Of a stretch of 64,000 nucleotides of DNA, positions 36,801 to 49,008 are shown piece after piece. Within the stretch, counting starts at the first letter, position 1. The number at the start of each line of letters is the position of its first letter. This DNA comes from Asterochloris sp. CNOR1 (Eukaryota; Chlorophyta; Trebouxiophyceae; Trebouxiales; Trebouxiaceae). A program made the translations under genes and the position numbers. The notes below the pieces were generated by a model. The model worked only from the letters and a program-made list of their open reading frames with translations. It did not search any database and was not told where the DNA came from. Where the stretch lies: contig OZ017753.1 of NCBI GenBank assembly GCA_963969365.1, positions 868,001 to 932,000 of the forward strand. The letters run 5' to 3'.

Positions 36801-38981
36801 CAATGCAGCTCACCCCTGCAACGGTCCAGTTAGTCTTCTCATCCCACGTGTTGGGGATGCTCATCCTGCGGGGCACCCCGCTAGGCGTGCTGCCCACCAC
36901 TGCATAGGCCAGGCAGCTGAAGACCACCTGCAGGGTGCCATGTCGGCAGATCAATGCAGAAGGGGATGCAGGAGGTAGAGGTCTAGCTGAGCACCGTTGG
37001 AAGTCAGGCAGGCAGCAAGTGCAGAGGGGCACAGGGTAAGAGGCATGCCAACAGACATGCCAGCAACACCTGCTGTCAGGTACAGCAGCTGTAAAGATGC
37101 AGGCAGCAGCAGCCCACCACCATCAGGGGGACGCCATAGTCAGCCAGGAAGCCTCGCAGGGCCTGGCCTCCAAAGCGCCAGGAGCGCCCAGTGATCATGA
37201 GCAGGGTGGTGCAGATGACGCCAGAGGCTATGAACAGGGACCAGCACCCGTTGGCCAGGCGCCAGGAGGGCTCATCGCATGCACCACTGCACAGCACAAG
37301 CAATGTGGTGATGCAGGGTTGCACAGTGGCCTCAGACAGCTGCAGCGTTGTGGACCAGTTGCCTGAGTGCTGCAGCAGATCGATGCTGTGGGTGGCCACG
37401 CACTGGGTGTGTTTTGCAAGGCAAGGTGGCATGCATCTGGTGGTCTTACCCCTGCAGTGATGGTTTTGAGGCAGTCACCTATGCACACTGAATTACTGTT
37501 GCCTTGGCCTCACAGGGCACCTTCAAAGCATATGGTTGCTGGGACACTTTCTAGAACATGTCAAGCCTCATGCAGGTCATCTCGAGTTGGCAGACATAGC
37601 CCCAGTGCTCTGAGCATGCATGATGCTCAAACAATGCTGCGTGGCAGTGTTCCACAGCTGTGCCTTGTCATGCACCCTGCTCAGCTCAGGCTGCCAGGCC
37701 TGGTCTGCTGCTCACAAGACGGCGCCTGGCCCCGTGGCAACTCTGAACTCTGCCTTCAGCCCCTCCACAGTCTGCTGGATGAACAGCATGGCGATCAGCA
37801 TGCCAAACAGCTCCCCGCTGAAGGCTGTGAACCTGTCAATGTGCCTGCACAGCAAGCAAGCGAATTGCAATCCTGATTGCACTGCTTCAAAACTGCCGCC
37901 CTCAACACCATACCAGCCTGAGGTGTTGATCCCTCCCTGAACCATTCTGTGACCCAGCATCTGCGGTTCCAAGGTCAATCCGGGTATTGATCTGGTAACA
38001 AAGCAGGCTGACCAGGGCCACATGAATGCCAGGTCAGCTCGTGGGTCAAGCAGCTGCACACCCCAGTAGTAGGCTAGCAGACCCCCACCTGCAGGCTCCA
38101 GAGGCTGCCACAAGAAAGATCATGAGGGCTGCCCAGACACAAGTCCAGGCTGCCCAGGCCAGAAAGAGGTCTCGGCCAAGACTTGCCCGTGGTATTGCAA
38201 AATCATACATAAATTTGTAGACCTACAGCCAGGAGAATTGTTGGGTGCCCAGAGAAACAGATACGTGTCACAGCCAGGATGCAAGCCTTGTGAGTGCTCA
38301 GCAGGCATATGGCTGTTTGAGGTGAAGCATGGACAAGACAAGCCCTGACACCAGGCCAGCACTGCTCCAGCGGCACAAGGCCTGGCCAGAGCCAATCTGT
38401 GGAGAGGCACAAAGCGCCAATCAAGTGCTTGGGTGGCCCTGTGGCAGCCTCACCAGGACAATGGGCTCTGCCACACCAACAATGAGCAAGGGCTGGCCCC
38501 CAAAGATTGCCTGCAGCAATAAACAAAGATGTCGTTTCCTCATACGCGCAATGCAACAGCCTCAAGTGCAGATTGGCATGCTGCAGAGGGTCTGCCCGAG
38601 AAGCATCAGTTCGCTTGCACTGAAGTTGTACAGACAGTGGCTTGCCTGAATGATGCCGCAGAGCCCAGTCGCCGTCAGGACTTGCACAGCAGAGAGGATG
38701 CCATCTGCAGCCAAGCAGACACAGTGAGAAAGCTTGATACCGAGCAAGCTCCAGTAGCCTGACCTAAGCTTGTGGTGCAAACCACAACTGGGTTTAGTGT
38801 GGACACCACAGAGCCGCAGCAGGCTCCAGCAGCATCATTGCATTCAAACTCACCTGTTTCCTGAATGAATTGCTGGCCAAAGGCCAGTGCAGGGATGGCA
38901 GAGGCAAAGAAGATATATGTTGCGGGGGCCAGCACGCGGAGGGTGAATCCAGATTTCCAGTCGTGAGCCAACCACGGCAGC
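33802..38981 (-). CDS. SLC4-family anion transporter, BOR (borate)-type, 5' end unresolved
   Basis: A polytopic SLC4 transporter most like plant BOR borate exporters. Minus-strand exons, 5' to 3': 38981-38854, 38704-38646, 38510-38454, 38222-38089, 37844-37716, 37286-37118, 36899-36814, 36538-36475, 36269-36106, 35911-35845, about 35580-35490, about 35030-34840, 34374-34282, 34148-34053 and about 33954-33802. Landmarks in family order: [38 protein letters not shown]-equivalent [116 protein letters not shown] and [12 protein letters not shown]. The first coding exon with the start Met is not found; it should lie at 38982-39398. The cytosolic loop before the LPTEVQEQR motif is Ala/Glu-rich. The intron after the exon ending at 38646 begins with GC. 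Substrate could be borate or bicarbonate. Confidence 0.9.
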
Positions 38982-39398
38982 CTGCAGCACAGCCCTCTTG
39001 AGCATGAACATCCTGCCAGGGTGCCCCCCTTTTGCTTAGCAGCTGCACAATGCAAGTGATTGAGCCGTTTCACAGTTGTTCACAGTGTTATGCAATGATG
39101 CAAAACTCTCCCCCGCTGATGCTGAGGCTAATTGCAGGTTCCTGACCTTCCAGCAACATCATCCCCTGCGCCACTCCTGGGGATCCACTTCCTCCTTTTT
39201 CTGTGCGTTGCCTGTGGCAAGATGCCTGAGACAGAACACTGTGACCTCACAGGAGCTGCCTCTCCACTTTCTTGCATGGCTGGCTCCATGTCCAGTCCAT
39301 TCACACTGGGCAGAGAGCACTGGTGACAAGCACAGTAAGGGGACGTCTCTTTCCTTCTGTGATCTTTGCCCAACGTTTCAGAGGGAAGTCGGCACCTG
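38982..39398. other. Divergent intergenic region, BOR-like transporter / AIR9-like gene
   Basis: This should contain the unseen first exon(s) of the transporter on the minus strand and the promoter of the plus-strand gene starting at 39399. No further exon can be assigned with confidence. Confidence 0.45.
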
Positions 39399-42300
39399 AT
39401 GGGTCGGAATTCTGTGCTAGCACTGGCCAAGAGGTTTGAGCAGGGAACCCGGCTTGAAGCAGGCCCCTCTCCCCGAGCTGATCCAAGTGGGGTGTTGGGG
39501 CTTCAGGTGGAACAGCTGCTGCACCAGCTGAGAGCCCAGACAGAGGTGATTGCTGCAGCTCTGATCTACATCCTAGAACCAACAGCATCAGACATAGTTG
39601 AAAGCTACTGGCATGACCCAAATGCAGGAGCTGCATGAAAGGCTGGCTGGCCGCAACAAGGATGACCTCAGCTACATCCATCAGGGCCTGGCCGAGCTTG
39701 CGCGGCAGTGGGATGTCGTGGCGGCAGACTGCAAGGCAGCCGCCAGAGATGCGCAGGAGGTGTGCCCAGCTGGTGAAACTCACCCCAGAAGTCCTCACAG
39801 CGTTCCTGATGAGGCTACCTCCCTGATGACACGGCAGCATTCAAAGCAGTTTTGAACAGCAGTGGCCAGAATGTAGGCCAGTGACCGGCATTGCCCTGCA
39901 GGCTGCGTGCAGCCTCTTGAAGGCCGCTGCAGAGTTTGACCTCAAGCTGGCCCAGGAGCAGGAAGCCCACCAGCAGTGCCTGCAGCAGATGGCGGAGGAG
40001 GCTGACGCCAGTGTGCAGCAGGAGCACAGGCAGACCGATGGGCTGCTGGCTGAGCAGCGCCGCAGAATTACTGAGGTAGGCTGTGGCAAAGCTGCAATCG
40101 GCTGCGCTGCTCGGGCAGCTGCGGCCCCAAAAATTTAGATAACCCCTGCGCCACACAGTTGCTGGGGCGGGCTCTCGCAAGAAAGCCAAGCCTGCTGAGC
40201 AGCGCCGCAGGGCTGCCGACATGGGCTATGACCCATGTTGCTGGGGTGATGTGTGCACCATGCTTCTCAATGGGCTGTCAATGCTTCAACATGGGAGGCT
40301 GAAGCATGACAGTGCAGGGGACCAATTTCGCAATGCGGTTGCTGGTGCTATCGCTGCTGTTTTCACACTGAGCTCCCCTGGGGTGGTGCACACGAAGCGT
40401 TGTCAATGATGATGTGTCATGTCTTACAAGCAGTACAGCAGAGTTGCCAAGATGCATTGCTGCTCTGTCCATCCAGCTCCAGCAAGTTGGAATCTGTGGG
40501 GGCAGCCACCCCTGCACCTGGTTCTGCGCTTGACAAAATCTGTGAGGTGTGCAGCTGCACCTCACCTCAGCGCAGCGATATTTGAGAGTGCAACACCTCT
40601 GGGAAGTACACGTAGCCTCATCTGTCAGGTGTGCAGCTGCACCATCAGCAACTGCCAGCAGCGGTGGCAGGTGCCCACCAATCTGGGCGGCTTCCCCGTT
40701 CACCCGTCAACATCTCCTGTCTCCACCATCCTCTCTGCACAGCCTGTTGCAGGCAGCTTCATGGGCGTGCAAACTTAATCTATGATGGCGCCATGCCATC
40801 GCCCTGCACAAGGCCGTGTGGTGACGCCTCTGCACGTCCCCCCTGCCCGCAGCTGCAGCAGCAGGTGGAGGAGCTGCAAGCCGCCCTGTCCCCCGCTCAG
40901 CGCGTGCATCAGATGCACGAGGCCTCCGCGGTGGGCCGCCTGGAGCAGCAGGTGCAGGCGCAGCAGGAGCTGCTGAGAGCCACTGAGGTGAGCCAGCCTC
41001 TGTTGGTAATTGGGGTCTGCCCCAGCTGTGGGCTGCCTGGAGTTGCAGGTGCAGCAGGAGTCGCAGAGGCTGCAAAGGTCGGCAGGGCTCCCCTTGACAC
41101 TGTTTGTGGCATCTTTTATGTTGTTTGTGAAGCAGCAAGCGCCGTTGACACATGTTGAGGTAAGCAAGCCCTGTGTCAAACTTGACTTTGTCTGGGCTGT
41201 GGGCCGCCTGCCCTCTGTGCAGCAGCAGGGGCCCAAACCAACACCCAGTTTTGCTGTCTTGAAGCTCAGTCACGTCTATGCTGGGTGAGTGCAACCCTTC
41301 TCGTCCTGCAGATGGAACATGCCCATCTAAAGGAGCTGCTGGGGCAGCAGGCTCAGGCTGGTGCAAGCCCAGGGGACAGCTACACAACAGCAGCCTCCAG
41401 CACAGCAGCCATGCCTCTGGAGCAGGCCGTCGGGTGTTGCCTCAGCCCGCAGGACCAGCTGGGCCTGTCAGACTCTGCAGCCGACCTGCACCTGCCTGCA
41501 GCGCAGGTTGCAGGGGCTCAGAGGCCTGCTCTGGCATGCTCTGATGCCCAGCAAAGGGGCCAAGTTGCCAGTGGGGAGATGGCAGCTGATACAAGTGGCC
41601 CTGCCTTGAACTGTGCTGCTCAGAGCCAGCTGCAGCATCAGCAGCGCGAGGCTGTCTGTGGTGGAGAAACGACTGCCTCAGCTGGCCCCGTAGGTCCTGC
41701 CGGCCCTGCCGGCCATGCCTCCATCTGCATGGCACACAGCCAGCAGCAAGAGCAGCAGCAGCAGCAGCAGCATGGATCCAGTGACAGCGGCTTGACCTGC
41801 TCTGCACAAGGCCAGCCGCAGTTGGAGCAGCAGCAGCGCGGGGGCCAGCCCGGCCACGAGTCGCGGTGCCTGCACTTGTGCCAATGGCCGTCCCAGCCCC
41901 TGCAGCAGGCCCAGCCTCAGCAGCACCTGGCGCCCCGCTGGGAGCTGCAGGGAGCCCCAACCCTGGGCGGCACGCTGCAGGTCCAGCCTGGCCACGGCTG
42001 TGCTGCTGCGGCGCGCATGCAGTGGTGCCAGGTGCTGCCTGGTGACCAGTGGGTGGCCATCCTGGGGGCAGCCAGTCGTCAGGTGAGGGTGGCCCTTGCA
42101 GCTGCAGGGATGGCCCTGCCCGGTCTCTTGCAGCATGGACTGGGCACTTCTCCCTGGTCTTATGCTGCCTGACAGGGCATGATTTCCTTGTCTCACGCTG
42201 CATGACCTGCTTACGAATGCTACAGACGAGTGCACCAGGATGCTCTGGGCCAATTGGCGATTCTGTGTGCTGGGCTCGCTTGAAGTTGACAGTACCCCAG

Positions 42301-43288
42301 TCCAGCCGCGCAGCAGCTGTTGAGCAGCTGTTAGGGCACATCTACATCCCAAATGCCAAGAGCACTCCCTGCTGTGCCTGCAGTACTCCCCTGAGCCGGC
42401 AGACGCAGGCATTCTGCTGGGCTGCAGGGTGCAGCTGGGGGCCTCTGGCCAGGACAATGAGCAAGGCAAATTTGAACTGGCTGCCCAGCACGCAGTGAGC
42501 CGGCCGCCAGGTCAGCAGGGTCCTGTCTTGCCGTCTACACATGTTTGCACCAGATTTTCACTGGCAGATCTACCTTTCTGCACCAGCATCATGTCTTAGG
42601 GCTACAGGCTACAGTCTGGCTGACATTTAGCAGGCAGCTCCTCCAGCAGCCTGCTGGAACTGGGGCAGCTCTTCTTCACCTGCAGGCTTCCAAACAGCCT
42701 GCCGCAGTCTGCTGCAAGCCCCTTCGGCGGACTTCAATGTCAGACTGCTGCAACTGAATGGGGCGGCGCAGCAGCAGCAGCTGGTGTGCAGGCTGTGCGT
42801 GCGGCGCAACAAGCTGGTGCTCAAGGCGCCCGGCTGGATGCAACACAGAGCCCCCTTCACGAAGGATCTGCAGGTGCAGTCTGTGTTGCATTGCCTGGAA
42901 CCTTGCTCCAGCACCCTTTGGCTTGCTCGAAAGCATCTGCAGCAACTCCTCAGTCTTAGATCTGCTGTGAGGATATCGAGTCTCCAACTGTTGCGCGCTG
43001 CCGCCCCGACACCATATTGCTAATGTCTGATTGCCACTGTCGAGTGCCCATGTTGGTGCGGAGACTGCCCCCCATATTATGTACAGATAATGTGTACACG
43101 TTTGCCTACAGGTGTGTGGTGCCCGTGGGCCCGGCAGCTCAGCTGCACAGAGCATGTTCCTGGCAGTCAGGCAGGGACAGGCTTACATGTTGGGCTTCTC
43201 ATCAGCACAGGAGCGAAACATCTGCATTGCCATCATCAGAGCCAGGGCTGATAGACATGGGTTGTACATCACAGGGCCTTCACACTGA
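39399..43288 (+). CDS. Coiled-coil, Gln-rich protein with AIR9-like Ig-like module and C-terminal domain
   Basis: Eight exons (39399-39545, 39628-39759, 39902-40075, 40853-40987, 41312-42082, 42384-42510, about 42719-42873 and 43112-43288) join in phase to 605 residues. The first four encode coiled coil (LLHQLRAQTE joined to ELHERLAGRNKDD, then AHQQCLQQMAEEADAS and LEQQVQAQQELLRATE). The fifth, 257 residues, is a low-complexity Gln/Ala/Gly linker with a run of CAG codons near 41755. It ends with a segment, QWCQVLPGDQWVAILGAASR, that continues in the next exon as YSPEPADAGILLGCRVQLG. This W...GA...Y.P...D.G pattern is that of A9 Ig-like repeats of the plant microtubule protein AIR9, as I remember them. 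The last exons (DFNVRLLQLNG, LVLKAPGWMQHRAPF, then VCGARGPGSSAAQ and AYMLGFSSAQERN) recall a C-terminal module I associate with the same family. A microtubule role is inference. The start Met is the first in frame; the seventh exon's acceptor is uncertain. Confidence 0.6.
41755..41773. repeat. CAG trinucleotide run (poly-Gln)
   Basis: A run of CAG codons within the large Gln-rich exon, coding for consecutive glutamines. It is likely to vary in length between strains. Confidence 0.85.
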
Positions 43289-43434
43289 CACATTCAACAC
43301 GCTGTGCAACCTGTGCCTATGCTGCATTCTACGAGGCACCAGCCATCCTTCTGATACTCCTTGGTCACCGGTACACTCGAGATGTAGGCTTGTACACTTT
43401 CTGTCGATTGAGTTTAGCTGTCTCAATACATTCA

Positions 43435-46400
43435 TCATGTCCTCATGCAAATGCAAATCCTGTTGCCTGCCACGAAAGTCTGTAAGAATGCCAGAACAAA
43501 GGGCTCTATGGGGTGGAAATGGTAAGTGATGAGCTGCTTGACTGGTGGCCGGGCGCCATGTTGGAGGGGGGTATCAAATGGCTCACAAAAAAGCTTGAAG
43601 CGCGCATTGTCGGGGTGAGACCTCGCCACGAATCTGAGGGAGTGATCTCCAAATGGGCGGGGGCGAAGCAGGCATGAAATGAGCTTCTCATCAAAGTGGA
43701 AGATGCTGGCATCCAGGAAGGGGCTGCTGCTCAGGCTCTGAGCAGCGACTGGGACATTGGCCAGAACCCTGCGTGTGCCCTGCATCAGCAAGGCAACGTC
43801 TCAGCTGACTCAGTCATCACGAAGACAGCTCCTCTTGACACAGCATGCAGATGTCTAAAGTAAACAGGCAGGCTGTTCACGCTGGCTGCAATGCATTGGC
43901 ACAGGAGGCATGGGCTGTGAATGAGTGCAACAGGGCGGTGTGCGTTTGCTGCTGATGGGCTCACCTGTTGTGAGCCCCAATGCTGCCCCAGCTGCCGCTG
44001 CAGCAGGTCTCTATTGTACAGGCAGGAGTCTGGCGGTGTTATGTACCTGCAGGCAGGAGGGACACCATGGATATGAGGCAATCACGCCACTGATGCCCCC
44101 AGCATCAGACTAGGCGGCACCCAACAGGGCAGTGCAGATGACCCCAGCTCACCACTTGTTCCACATGTCAGCAACTTCAAGTGTCACAGCAGACCTCGAC
44201 ATGCAACTTGGCAGCTGCACACACACAGCTTATGCCGGCCCACCTTGCACATTCTGCAGCTTCTGCGCCGCAGCTTTGCAAGTAGGACATCACAACTTGC
44301 CAGGCCCACACTGACGGCTTGCCCCCAGACACCTGAGCGCCTGATACAGACAGCAGCAAGCCAGCAGGCAGCTCACCTCTCCCAGTCTGAGCTCTGGCTA
44401 CCAGCGTGGAATGTGTTGGGCAGGGCCAGGTAGTGTTTCATGAACTCCTCAGAAGTGTTGGGGATGAAATCGATGACTGCTCTAGACTGCACATCGTACA
44501 ACACGAAGAAGGCCTTCTGCTGGCTGGCATCTGAGGAACGAGATGTCGCCGCGTCAGGCATGCCAAAGCTGAGCAGCAGGGTGTGGCGCTCCAGTAACTG
44601 GACCTGCAAAACAGAGCCAGGTTGGACACTGGGACATCTCAGGGGTTGTAGGCGCATAATGGCTGCAGCGTGGGCATGCAGGGTGAGGCCGTTGAGTTTA
44701 GCTGCACCTGCTGAGCACGGGCAGGCTGGGTGTCAGGCACAACCATGCTGAGCAATGGGGACTAAAGACAGCAGGACACCTGCAAAGCAGTGGGCTTGGA
44801 GAGGGCAGGCAGCCAAACAAGTACAGCATGTGCATGCCAAGCATAATGTGCAGCGGGCATCACGTGGAGTGTATGCAGCAGGCAGAGGGACGTGCATGCG
44901 CGTCCAGCAGGCAGACAGATGCATGCAGCATGGTCATGCCGGGCAGACCATGCAGCCAGCCCCTGGCAGCATCCAGCCCTGAGTGGAAGGCAGCGCTTCC
45001 TCCCAGTCCACCCTGCGGGGCTAGGCAGAGGTGCAAGACCAGCATGGTAGCCCTGGCTGCCGTCCAATAACATTCTGCCATGGAATGGCAGGTGAAGCCT
45101 ACCTTCCACATCACCAGGTGCAGGTACCCATCAAAGTGGAAGCAGAAGTTCTGCAGTGCATCGGGCTGCCCATCCTGCTGGCGCTGCTGCTGCTGCTTGA
45201 ACAGGAAGACCAGCAGCTTGTGACGAATGCCCTCAATCAGCCCAAGTGGGTGGTCATCGCTCAGGAGCTGGCTGCTGGTGGCGCGCAGAAGGGAGGGCTG
45301 AGACGGAGCGTGCTGGGGGGCTGCAGCCAAACAATGGAAGCGTGGGACACTAAGAAGCATGCCCCTTCAAGTAGAGGCGCGCAGCCTGAGGGCCCGCCGT
45401 GACAGAGTCCGCTGGGCCTTGCAGTTATACGTGCATGCATACAGTGTTGCTGAGCGGCAGAGGCAGTGTCTTGCAATCAGGCATGTGACAGAGATGGCTC
45501 CTGTGACAGTGCTATGCCCACTCAGAGCAGCAGAGCATGCTAAACTGTCAGTGGGGCTGCTCCTGTCAAGCCAGAAAAATCCAGGTAACTGCACAGCAAG
45601 CACCTGGTTCAGCTTTGCCGCACGCGAGCAGGCGGTTGCATGCAGTGAGACTGTGCCCCAGCCCCTGGTGATTAACATGACAGCACCAGGTGAGACGAAC
45701 CTCAGGTCCAGAGCAAGTTTCACAGGCAGCAAAGCTCAACGGGCAGCGTACACGCACCTGTGACGGTGTCAGCAGCAGTCCCTGCTCGGCGCAGCAGGTG
45801 ACGGGGCACCCTGCCTCCCCCTGCAGGTCCCTCATCACCCTCTGGCACCAACTGAGCTCCAGTTCTGATTGGCCCCAAGGGGGTGGGGGCCTGCTGCAAG
45901 GCACCCTGTGCCCAAGCTTGTGCCCGGTTAGGGTGCTGCACCTGGTGGTTGGTCGGGTGCAGACCAGGCGGGTGAGGAGGCGACTGCTGGTGGTTGTGCT
46001 GTTGGTGTCCAGGTGGGGGATACGGCGCAGGGACAGCTGTGCGAGGAAGGGGGGGCTGGGGCTGCTGCTGCTGGTCAGCCAGGATGATGCCGGGGGCAGG
46101 CTGCTGGCGGGCAGCAGCCTGTGCCTGGGCATGTCCTTCCTGCAGGCCTCCCCTGGTCTGTACAGTGGGGGCCAGGGCCGCATCTGGCTGGCCAGGCCTG
46201 CCTGCAGGAACCCGTGCAGGAGCAGTGTCCTGTGTGGCAGCTGTGGGTCTGTGCCCAGCAGCCCTCGCTTGGACGTTGGCAGGCCTTGCCTGGTGCGGCT
46301 CAGCAGGCCTTGCCTGGTGCGGCTCAGCAGGCTGTGTGCGTCCCTGAGGCACATCAATTGGGGCTGGGGCCTGCATGACAGCAGCACACAAGGTTGCGAG

Positions 46401-49008
46401 GTACCTTGAAAGCGTGCACCGTCTAACCTCCTACACGCTGACCTCAACAGATGTGCCTGATGAGCCGATTACTGCTCTGCACCTCAGAACACGAGCCCAG
46501 CACATGGGCTAGCAGCTCTAAAATTCTGAGTGGTGGCCTGCACCTTCCCTTGCAGATGGCTCCTGGGCAACACAGCACACTTCATAGGCCACTGGACCCC
46601 AGTCCACCCCTTGAGATTGACGCCTGGTCAGAGGACTAGACCTTCCCCTAACACCAGCAATGACAATTGCCCTTCCTGCCAGTGCTGTCTCCTTGTGTGA
46701 CATGACACACAAGCATCATAGAGAACACCCAGGACTTTGCAGCATCCCCCAACAAAATCCAACAACCTGCATGAGCAATGCCAGTGGCTTCCCGTCCTGC
46801 CAGCAACACTCTTGGTTTTGCACGATGTCACGCAGAGCCATAAAGATGTCAGCATCCCTGAACAGAGCGAGACGACGGGAGTGATCACAGTGGACCCGCT
46901 GAGGAGTGCACCTTCTGCCAGCAGCACTTCCAGTCACAACCAACGCCTGCTACCAGCTAGGCAACACTGCGGCCCCCCGAATTGGCCCCCATTTATCTGA
47001 GACTGTGCCCTGTGCCACGTCGTGCCTGGTCCTATGCGTTGTCACTTCCAGGTCAAGTCACGCGCCACTGACATTTTGCAGTTGCATATCCAAGTTGCAA
47101 GCCCACCCTCGCAAAGCCCCCTTCCCAACTGCAGCAGACCCACCTGGGGCTGTGCCTCCCGCCAGCGCCGCTCCTGGTCTCGTGCAATGCTCACCAGGAG
47201 TTCGTCATCCTCATGACACCACTTACCCAGGCGCTGCACGAGCGCAAAGCGCCCGCTGGGCAGAACCTGGAGCAGGTGCAGTGTCTGGGAGCGCACCTGC
47301 AGGCGATAGGTTACAGTTGTTGACAGCAGTCATCCAAGTGCCAGGGGTGCAGCACCTGAATGCAAACATGCAGGCGGCAGGCGACCTCTCAGCCTCACTG
47401 ACAACAGGGGGCAGGAGACTGCGAGGGACACAGTGTCAGGCAAGTCCTTGCAGAGTGCAGGGCCAAACAGCCTCATTCTTACAGCAGACATTTTGCCATG
47501 AGTCAAAGCCAGGGGGCATGCCAGCAGGTGTTCGACATCTGTTTGATGGGTCAGTGCAATGGCAGTCGTATACATCACACAGAATGACATGATTGCTGCC
47601 GCACAATTTCTGGCGCAGGAGGTCGTGCAGCCCTAGCAGACAGTACTTTGAAGGATGCAGGGGCGCTTCTGAGTAACAAATTGAAAATGTGCATGCATGC
47701 ATTTGAAGGCAGCGCATCCCAGATCTGATGCTGCAGGTGGCTCACCCCCAGGATGACTAGCCTGTCCTCAAACAGGTGGGGGGCATTGCTGTGGTTCAGG
47801 TGCACAAAGTCGTCCTGGATTGTGTAGGCGTCTGCGACTGTTCCATCGCTCACCCTGATCTGCAGCAGTAGACAGAAGCCTGTAAGGGGCGGCTTCCAGC
47901 TGGTGCCTTCTCAAACTGGAGCAGGCCTGCTTCGCATGCCCAGCATGCAGGAACGCCATGCGGGGGACGCACATACCACGGTCAGGCTGGCACCATTGCA
48001 AAGCTACCTCACAGCACCCTGGAGATCTGCCACGACAGAGATGCTGCAGTCTGGCCCAAACCCTGCCTACAATGGACCTACTGACAACCATGCAGACAGC
48101 TGATGGCACAAAAATCCACTGCCTAGAGCAGAGCAGCTCACCAGCACCAAGGTGGTCTCAGCTACTACAGGGATGCCCTGGACAGGGGCAGGCGGCGCTG
48201 CTGGGTCGAAAGGCAGCTGGGGGGACACCTTAGCCACCAGCACGAACTGTTCGCGATGCAGTGCCTGCAGCAGGGTTGGGTCGATGGCGATGGAAGCTGA
48301 GATGCCTTTTACATGCAGGGCTGGGAGCATCGCAGGTCTGCCTGGTGGAGCTCACGGCAGCAGGGATGAAGGCAGCCTGGCAAAGGCAGGCTGTACTGCA
48401 ACATGCAGCATGGGGCTGGCCATCAGAGCAGCACCAGGCAGGACATTGCCCTTGATGAGCACTGCCGCTGTGGCAAAGCAGACAAGTGGTCTGAGAATCG
48501 GCCCCTGCAGCATGTGGTGGTGCGCTCCAGCAGCTGCCCAGCGACTTACCAGGCAGAACTCACGGCACACGCTCTCAGGCTGGCTCAGGTGCGTCACTCT
48601 TATCCTGTGCACCAGCCTGAAGTGCCTGCACAGTGCAGTCAGCTGAGCTCAGACCCTATACAAGCTGCAGCACAGCAGCTAGTGCAGTTGTGATGGTCAG
48701 GCCAGTGCACTTTATGGTGGTCAGCAGCATATGCTTTGCAAGCTGTGACACTCGAAGCTTCACTGCAGATGCTGCATATAGGCAGGCACAGGCACCAGCT
48801 CTCGCCAAAGGCACCAACATGGCAGCCAAAGCACTCCCTGATGCCGGCAGCCGCTGCATGGGCTGGGCTTGTTAGCCGACGGCCCCCACCTGTGCCACTG
48901 ATTGACCAGTCTCGGCGGCTGCGCCGGGTCAGTCTCGCCATGTGTGGCCGTGCCAATACCAACATGGCGGTACAGCTCCACTTCCTGCAGAGTACTGCTG
49001 AAGCAGAC
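43435..49008 (-). CDS. DET1: DET1 (light-signalling component of a CUL4-DDB1 ligase adaptor), 5' end unresolved
   Basis: DET1 acts with DDB1 and COP10-type proteins in CUL4 ubiquitin ligases that repress light responses, in the nucleus. Minus-strand exons, 5' to 3': 49008-48890, about 48616-48550, about 48320-48142, 47859-47746, 47296-47144, 46370-45758, 45320-45103, 44603-44377 and 43779-43435. Segments matching the family in order are QEVELYRHVG, HLSQPESVCREFCL, RVSDGTVADAYTIQDDFVHL, LHLLQVLPSGRFALVQRLGK followed by WCHEDDELL, GIRHKLLVFLFKQ, FCFHFDGYLHLVMWKVQ-like ending in VMWK, KAFFVLYDVQSRAVIDF and SIFHFDEKLIS, with the stop at 43435. Phases agree from 48142 to 45103. The exon 46370-45758 is a Pro/Gln/Ala-rich insertion between HEDDELL and GIRHKLL, where land-plant DET1 has a short Ser-rich linker. 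The N-terminal ~60 residues are not found; they should lie between 49009 and 49940. Confidence 0.85.
46282..46329. repeat. Two perfect 24-bp tandem units in the DET1 insertion
   Basis: The unit GGCCTTGCCTGGTGCGGCTC plus AGCA is repeated head to tail. On the coding strand it encodes the octapeptide AEPHQARP twice, so the insertion expands in frame. Confidence 0.9.

Noticed and set aside
41442-42469. Long minus-strand frames of 263-299 residues
   Set aside because: They are antisense to the Gln-rich exon of the AIR9-like gene. CAG-rich coding sequence is open in several frames.
45566-46447. A 293-residue minus-strand frame overlapping the DET1 insertion
   Set aside because: The neighbouring DET1 exons match in phase only with the other frame (starting APAPIDVPQG), and this frame does not connect to them.
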